Shown here: piece after piece, positions 22,762 to 26,382 of the stretch
Numbering within the stretch: the first letter of the stretch is position 1
Layout of the letters: every line of letters starts with the position of its first letter
Source of the DNA: UBA9715 sp045614225
Lineage (GTDB): Bacteria; Actinomycetota; Coriobacteriia; Coriobacteriales; Eggerthellaceae
DNA length: 26,382 nt
Direction of reading: 5' to 3'
Assembly: GCA_045614225.1 (NCBI GenBank)
Contig: JAZLCO010000010.1
Span: 1 to 26,382, forward strand
Position numbers and translations under genes: made by a program
Notes under the pieces: model-generated
The model's database searches: none
What the model was told of the DNA's origin: nothing
Seen by the model: the letters and a program-made list of their open reading frames with translations, nothing else

Positions 22762-24912
22762 TTAGACCGTTTGCACGCCATATTGAATAGAGCGGCAAGC
22801 GGTCCTCACGACCTCGTCGCTACCGTACAAGCGCTCGAACTCGCGCGCGAAGGGTGAAGCAGCGCGGGGGGATCCAGCATTGGCAAGAAGGATTGTCGCG
22901 GCTGCAACCTGCTGGCGCATATTCACGGGTGCAACGGGGAAGTGCATTCGCTCCATCTCCCGCATAGCTTCGAGTGGCGGGCTGTTCACGATGGCAGGCG
23001 CATCTGGTTGTTTACGAAGCCCGCTGATTACCTGCTTGGAACGGTCTGCGTATTCGCTCTTAAGCGAGGTGTTGTAGACGTGAATGGTGGCCGATTCCCA
23101 TTGCATGCCGACATTCCAGAGCAGCATTGCCAGGTGAAAGTAGAGCAATGCGCAATCCGCGCTCGCAACGCAGCATCGAAGGCCTGCTATCAGGACATTT
23201 GCCGCTTCAGTGTGCCTGCCTCGTTCGGCAAGTATGTCTGCTTTCCGGTAGTAGGCGCTCGCCGTGGTGGGTGCGAGGGAAATGCAACGGTCAGCCTGCA
23301 ATTCAGCCGCAGGGAAATCACCGATGGTTTGATAGAGGTCAGACAAACCGAAATGCGCGTAGAAGAGCGCACTTGGAGCTCTGAAATAGCGCGTGGCGGA
23401 AACACGCTTCTGCAGGGGTTCATCTGACGAATGCTCGAGGAACGCTTCAGCTTGTGCAGCTATCGTTCTTTCGTCTTCGACGAGTCCAACTGCCAACCGA
23501 GCAAGTGGATGCGGTGCAAACAGTGGATATGCGTCTTTATCGCCGTCAGGCGCTTCGAGCTGCCCTTCGAGCTCTTCTACAAGCGTTTCGAGCCGTACGA
23601 TAGCGGAAAGAGAGGATTCGTCTGCGTCTTCCCGTGCCAGGTCGATGGCATCTGCATTGCCGCCCAGGTAATGCGATGTGTCGACATCGCATACGCGCTT
23701 GCAATAGAACAGTTTCTGAACTTCCAGAGGTAGTTCTCTCGCGTCGCTCCATGGGTCGATGTTTCGAGAGGGAATCTCGATTTCGGAAAGTGCTATGGCG
23801 TCTTCGTCGTGCGACTCAAGCCGACCACTCCAGTCGAGGTGAGGAGTCTCTACCAGCAGTGCAAGTTGTTCTGGATCGAATCTGAGCTCTGGTTTTGAGA
23901 ACTCACCCGAATCGATGGCGGAGAGCACCGAATTGGCAAACGGACCACGTTCGATGTCGATTGACACCAAAGGCTTGTTCCATGCTGCATCGAAACCGAC
24001 GCAAACCGCGCGCGTGATGTTGCGCCCGCTTCCGAAACAGGCAGCCGCGAAAAGGCATGAAAGCTTGATGATGTAGCTCGCGTACGCAAGGGATTCGGAA
24101 TGTGCGTCTTTGCCAGTCGGATCGTCAAGAATTGCTGGCAAGAAGCTTGGCGGAGGACATGTGAAGAATACCGCAAGCATTCCCGTGCTGCTGTCGTAGT
24201 CGTACCGGTAGCTGGTGCGGTAGGGCAGCTCGAGCGCGTTGAATAGCTGTGCGGCGCGTGTGCGCACATCCCAATCGCTTTGTTCGGCAACGTGCGTGCC
24301 AAGCGTTGTCCGATAGGCATTCGGACGAACGCATTGTTGGAGAACCGCACGTGCGTTGTTTGCAACGCAATCGGTCGAGCGCCAATCAATTTCGTTGTAG
24401 AAATCGATAGAAATGTCAGAGATCGAATCAAGCGACGGTAGCTTCACGCGCGAGCTGCGCCAGCCAGCCTCATCTGACAGGTACCCACTTCCAAGAATCG
24501 AAATGCTTCTGCGCAGTTCCTTCTTCGATGAGTCGGCATCTCGCATGCCGTCTGAAACTGCATCGGATATGCCTACGAGGCGGTTGATGGCGCACTCGAC
24601 AGCGAGAAGAGTTGATTCTATCGATTGGGGAAAGTCTTTTGCCGAAGTGAAATAGGCCAGGGATCCATTGTCCGGTCGCGACAACCTCAACCGCCGTGCG
24701 CTCGGGAGATTCGTCAAACGGTTGCCACCAGCCTGCTGGAGCAATTGGGATGCGTAGCGCTCGAACACCGTGCTGTCTTCGTGCTCCCCGCATTCGATTA
24801 CGTTTGCGATTGCTGATGTGGAGTTGATCGAATCAAGCAGGACGTGGAGAACACGTTCCATCGAACGGGCTTCCGAAACACCGATACGGTTGTATTTAGG
24901 CGACTCGATCAC
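22762..24912 (-). CDS. TPR-containing protein of unknown function
   Basis: I do not recognise the family of the N-terminal two thirds. The chosen start is GTG 24910-24912, six bases after GGAAGG, giving 716 residues. A TTG at 24972 is in frame, but it would lie at the predicted transcription start and add a Cys/His-rich stretch (CSCGRHH). Residues about 535-640 contain two or three tetratricopeptide repeats, for example FGLSDLYQTIGDFPAAELQADRCI and YYRKADILAERGRHTEAANVLI, followed by a helical segment. There is no signal peptide and no obvious membrane helix. It is therefore probably a cytoplasmic scaffold or protein-interaction factor. It is convergent with the molybdoenzyme operon and divergent from the CCG protein gene, so it could be tied to either redox system, but nothing in the sequence proves that. 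Confidence 0.7.
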   Translation of the reverse strand: MIESPKYNRIGVSEARSMERVLHVLLDSINSTSAIANVIECGEHEDSTVFERYASQLLQQAGGNRLTNLPSARRLRLSRPDNGSLAYFTSAKDFPQSIESTLLAVECAINRLVGISDAVSDGMRDADSSKKELRRSISILGSGYLSDEAGWRSSRVKLPSLDSISDISIDFYNEIDWRSTDCVANNARAVLQQCVRPNAYRTTLGTHVAEQSDWDVRTRAAQLFNALELPYRTSYRYDYDSSTGMLAVFFTCPPPSFLPAILDDPTGKDAHSESLAYASYIIKLSCLFAAACFGSGRNITRAVCVGFDAAWNKPLVSIDIERGPFANSVLSAIDSGEFSKPELRFDPEQLALLVETPHLDWSGRLESHDEDAIALSEIEIPSRNIDPWSDARELPLEVQKLFYCKRVCDVDTSHYLGGNADAIDLAREDADESSLSAIVRLETLVEELEGQLEAPDGDKDAYPLFAPHPLARLAVGLVEDERTIAAQAEAFLEHSSDEPLQKRVSATRYFRAPSALFYAHFGLSDLYQTIGDFPAAELQADRCISLAPTTASAYYRKADILAERGRHTEAANVLIAGLRCCVASADCALLYFHLAMLLWNVGMQWESATIHVYNTSLKSEYADRSKQVISGLRKQPDAPAIVNSPPLEAMREMERMHFPVAPVNMRQQVAAATILLANAGSPRAASPFAREFERLYGSDEVVRTACRSIQYGVQTV

Positions 24913-24977
24913 GTGATGCCTTCCGCACGAGCAGATGTGACGATGGGGCGCTTGATGCGCCAAACAAGTCAAGTCCC

Positions 24978-24985
24978 ATTATAAT
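24978..24985. promoter_or_regulatory. Shared palindromic -10 element, ATTATAAT
   Basis: The octamer ATTATAAT is palindromic, so TATAAT can be read on both strands (plus 24980-24985, minus 24978-24983) between the divergent TPR and CCG-protein genes. The plus start would give a 40-nt leader to ATG 25032, and the minus start about 60 nt to GTG 24912. No clear -35 elements were found. Confidence 0.45.
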
Positions 24986-25031
24986 TGCATAGTGAAATCG
25001 GTAATGGATCGAGGGACTGAAGTGGGGCATC

Positions 25032-25958
25032 ATGGACGAGTACACGTTTGAAGATTTGCTTGCAGGAGGCACGGTCACGTGTTCGTATCCTGGTCTTGAG
25101 ACGGTTCGAGTGGGCGGTGTGTCCGACGCCGAATCGTGCGAGTCGCTTTTCTTCCCAGGGTGCTCGTTTATCAATTACGCGTTGCCGCTTGTGCAATCAG
25201 TGTACGACCTACTGGTCAATGCCGGTCAATGCGATGGCATATCGCTTTTGTGCTGCGGCAAGATTCTCGAATACGAAGGCGATGGGGGAGCAGCTCGAGC
25301 TGCATTCGAGCAGCAGTTCCGCGACCATATTGCCGGCACGTCGATCAAGCGCATCGTGGCGGCGTGTCCGAACTGCGTTTCCGCTTTAAGAAGATTGCTT
25401 GCGAAAGACGAGCGCACTTCTTCAATTGAGGTCGTCGCGCTTCCACGTGTGCTCGTCGATATGGGATATCGTGTCGACCAGGAAACGGCTGCTTCTGTGG
25501 TGTACAACGATGGACGTATCGAGGCAGGCACACCGGTGACGTTCTGTCCGAAGGACTCTTGTCCCGACCGGTCAACTGGCGAGTTTGCTGATGCATTGCG
25601 GGAGATTATGTCCGAGACTGCGATGGTCGAGCCCAAGTACGCCCGCAAACGCTCGTATTGCTGCGGTTCGCGCCCTCGTGCGGCTGGACATTACGACTTG
25701 GGCGACAAGATGGCGCGCCGCCATGGCGAACATGCTCAGGAGGCGGGTGCAAATGCGCTTGTGACGGCTTGCATCAGCTGCACATTCTCGATTTTGGGCT
25801 CAGGATGTACGGTTCCCGTGTTCCACTATCTCGAGCTGCTGTTCGGGTGGAATATTCCCTGGCAATACGCTAACAACTACATGAAGCTACGCTTCCTCTT
25901 CGATGATGCAGAAGCTGCGCGAGGGAACACGAGGGATTACAAGGGGCTGAGCGCGTAA
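25032..25958 (+). CDS. Double-CCG-domain Fe-S protein (HdrB/GlpC/LutA-like)
   Basis: The 308-residue product carries two cysteine-rich CCG domains. The first is C44, C74-C75 and C112-x2-C115; the second is C172 or C177, C210-C211 and C247-x2-C250. This spacing (CxnCCGxnCxxC twice) is that of HdrB, GlpC and LutA, where each domain binds a noncubane [4Fe-4S] cluster or acts in disulfide or quinone-linked electron transfer. There are no membrane helices and no CxxCxxCxxxCP ferredoxin motif, so it needs a partner for electron input. The start codon at 25032 has only a weak GTGGGG before it. The next gene, a molybdopterin oxidoreductase, starts 22 bp downstream, so the two are probably one operon and may work together. 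Confidence 0.85.
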   Translation: MDEYTFEDLLAGGTVTCSYPGLETVRVGGVSDAESCESLFFPGCSFINYALPLVQSVYDLLVNAGQCDGISLLCCGKILEYEGDGGAARAAFEQQFRDHIAGTSIKRIVAACPNCVSALRRLLAKDERTSSIEVVALPRVLVDMGYRVDQETAASVVYNDGRIEAGTPVTFCPKDSCPDRSTGEFADALREIMSETAMVEPKYARKRSYCCGSRPRAAGHYDLGDKMARRHGEHAQEAGANALVTACISCTFSILGSGCTVPVFHYLELLFGWNIPWQYANNYMKLRFLFDDAEAARGNTRDYKGLSA

Positions 25959-25980
25959 ACTTATTCGTCGCTGAGTGAAC

Positions 25981-26382
25981 ATGATCGAAACTAAACCGAC
26001 AAATTGCCATTTCTGCGGATATTGCTGCGCGTTCCTCGCCACTGTCGAGGACGGGCGCGTTATCGACCTTAAGCCAGATCCGACCAGGTACCCATATGAC
26101 GAGCGAATCCTTGCAGGGTGTCGCCGTTGGAAGATGAATCTCGATGTTCTCGACAGCCCGCGGAGGGTCAATTATCCGATTCGCCGCGTGGGGGAACGAG
26201 GCAGTGGCGAATGGGAGCAAGTGAGCTGGGATGAGGCGCTTGACGACATCGCACAGCGATTGTCTTCATTGCGCGACCAATACGGATCGGGCACGTTGGC
26301 CAGCATGATTGGTGGCCCGCATGCATCGTTTTGGCCGCTTCATCGTTTCATGAGCCTTTACGGGAGCCCGAACAACATGGGT
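25981..26382 (+). CDS. Second molybdopterin oxidoreductase, N-terminal part (runs off the right edge)
   Basis: Translation from ATG 25981 stays open for 134 codons to the window end. It shows C9-x2-C12-x3-C16 and then C47-RRWK, a [4Fe-4S] motif in the style of the DMSO reductase superfamily. WEQVSWDEALDDIA near residue 78, typical of this family's bis-MGD domain start, and YGSPNNMG at the edge follow. The first cluster begins nine residues from the start, so there is no twin-arginine signal; the protein should be cytoplasmic. Its only visible partner is the CCG protein 22 bp upstream. The motifs resemble the first enzyme, but with RRWK instead of RG after the fourth Cys. The substrate is unknown. 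Confidence 0.9.
   Translation, partial: MIETKPTNCHFCGYCCAFLATVEDGRVIDLKPDPTRYPYDERILAGCRRWKMNLDVLDSPRRVNYPIRRVGERGSGEWEQVSWDEALDDIAQRLSSLRDQYGSGTLASMIGGPHASFWPLHRFMSLYGSPNNMG

Overview
The window looks like chromosomal DNA of an anaerobic, high-GC Gram-positive bacterium. The best guess is class Coriobacteriia, family Eggerthellaceae. This is an inference from gene content: two membrane- or Fe-S-linked molybdopterin oxidoreductases without Tat signals, a very large 2-hydroxyacyl-CoA dehydratase activase-type protein, rubrerythrin, a HelD-type helicase, an isopeptide/VaFE-type surface protein and a CIRCE-controlled groESL operon. No phage, IS element or CRISPR array was seen.

Layout. 1-2492 (minus) is the 5' part of the activase-like gene, which runs off the left edge. 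It diverges from rubrerythrin (2601-3140, plus), which ends in a strong terminator. groES-groEL follow at 3399-5341 behind a perfect CIRCE operator. Next come a hairpin-rich spacer and a 14-bp palindrome, then an ArsP_2-type metal exporter with a long His/Cys loop (5525-6535). The minus-strand block 6592-9569 holds a membrane-anchored C39-like peptidase, tRNA-Gln(UUG), tRNA-Lys(UUU) and an MFS transporter. A 16-bp copy of the 3' part of tRNA-Gln lies just downstream of that tRNA. The HelD-like helicase (9637-11733, plus) faces MetY-type O-acetylhomoserine sulfhydrylase (11804-13075, minus). murB (13217-14140, plus) overlaps tail-to-tail with a large surface protein (14052-17420, minus).

The most distinctive part is 17685-22730. 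A promoter with an inverted repeat over its -10, and a structured 5' leader that could be a Moco/Tuco-type riboswitch, precede a three-gene operon: a molybdopterin catalytic subunit, a four-cluster ferredoxin subunit and an NrfD/PsrC membrane subunit. The catalytic subunit has an unusual C-terminal extension of about 260 residues made of aromatic/Asp/Gly-rich repeats. It has no Tat signal, so the enzyme probably works on the cytoplasmic side of the membrane. After the operon terminator comes a minus-strand TPR protein of unknown function (22762-24912). A divergent pair starts at 25032: a double-CCG (HdrB/GlpC-like) Fe-S protein, then the start of a second molybdopterin oxidoreductase that runs off the right edge.

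Taken together, the region combines oxygen and metal stress functions (rubrerythrin, metal exporter, GroESL) with anaerobic redox metabolism (two Mo/W enzymes, CCG protein, activase) and a cell-envelope section (murB, surface protein, C39-like protein). All names rest on motif recognition by eye; no database search was run.
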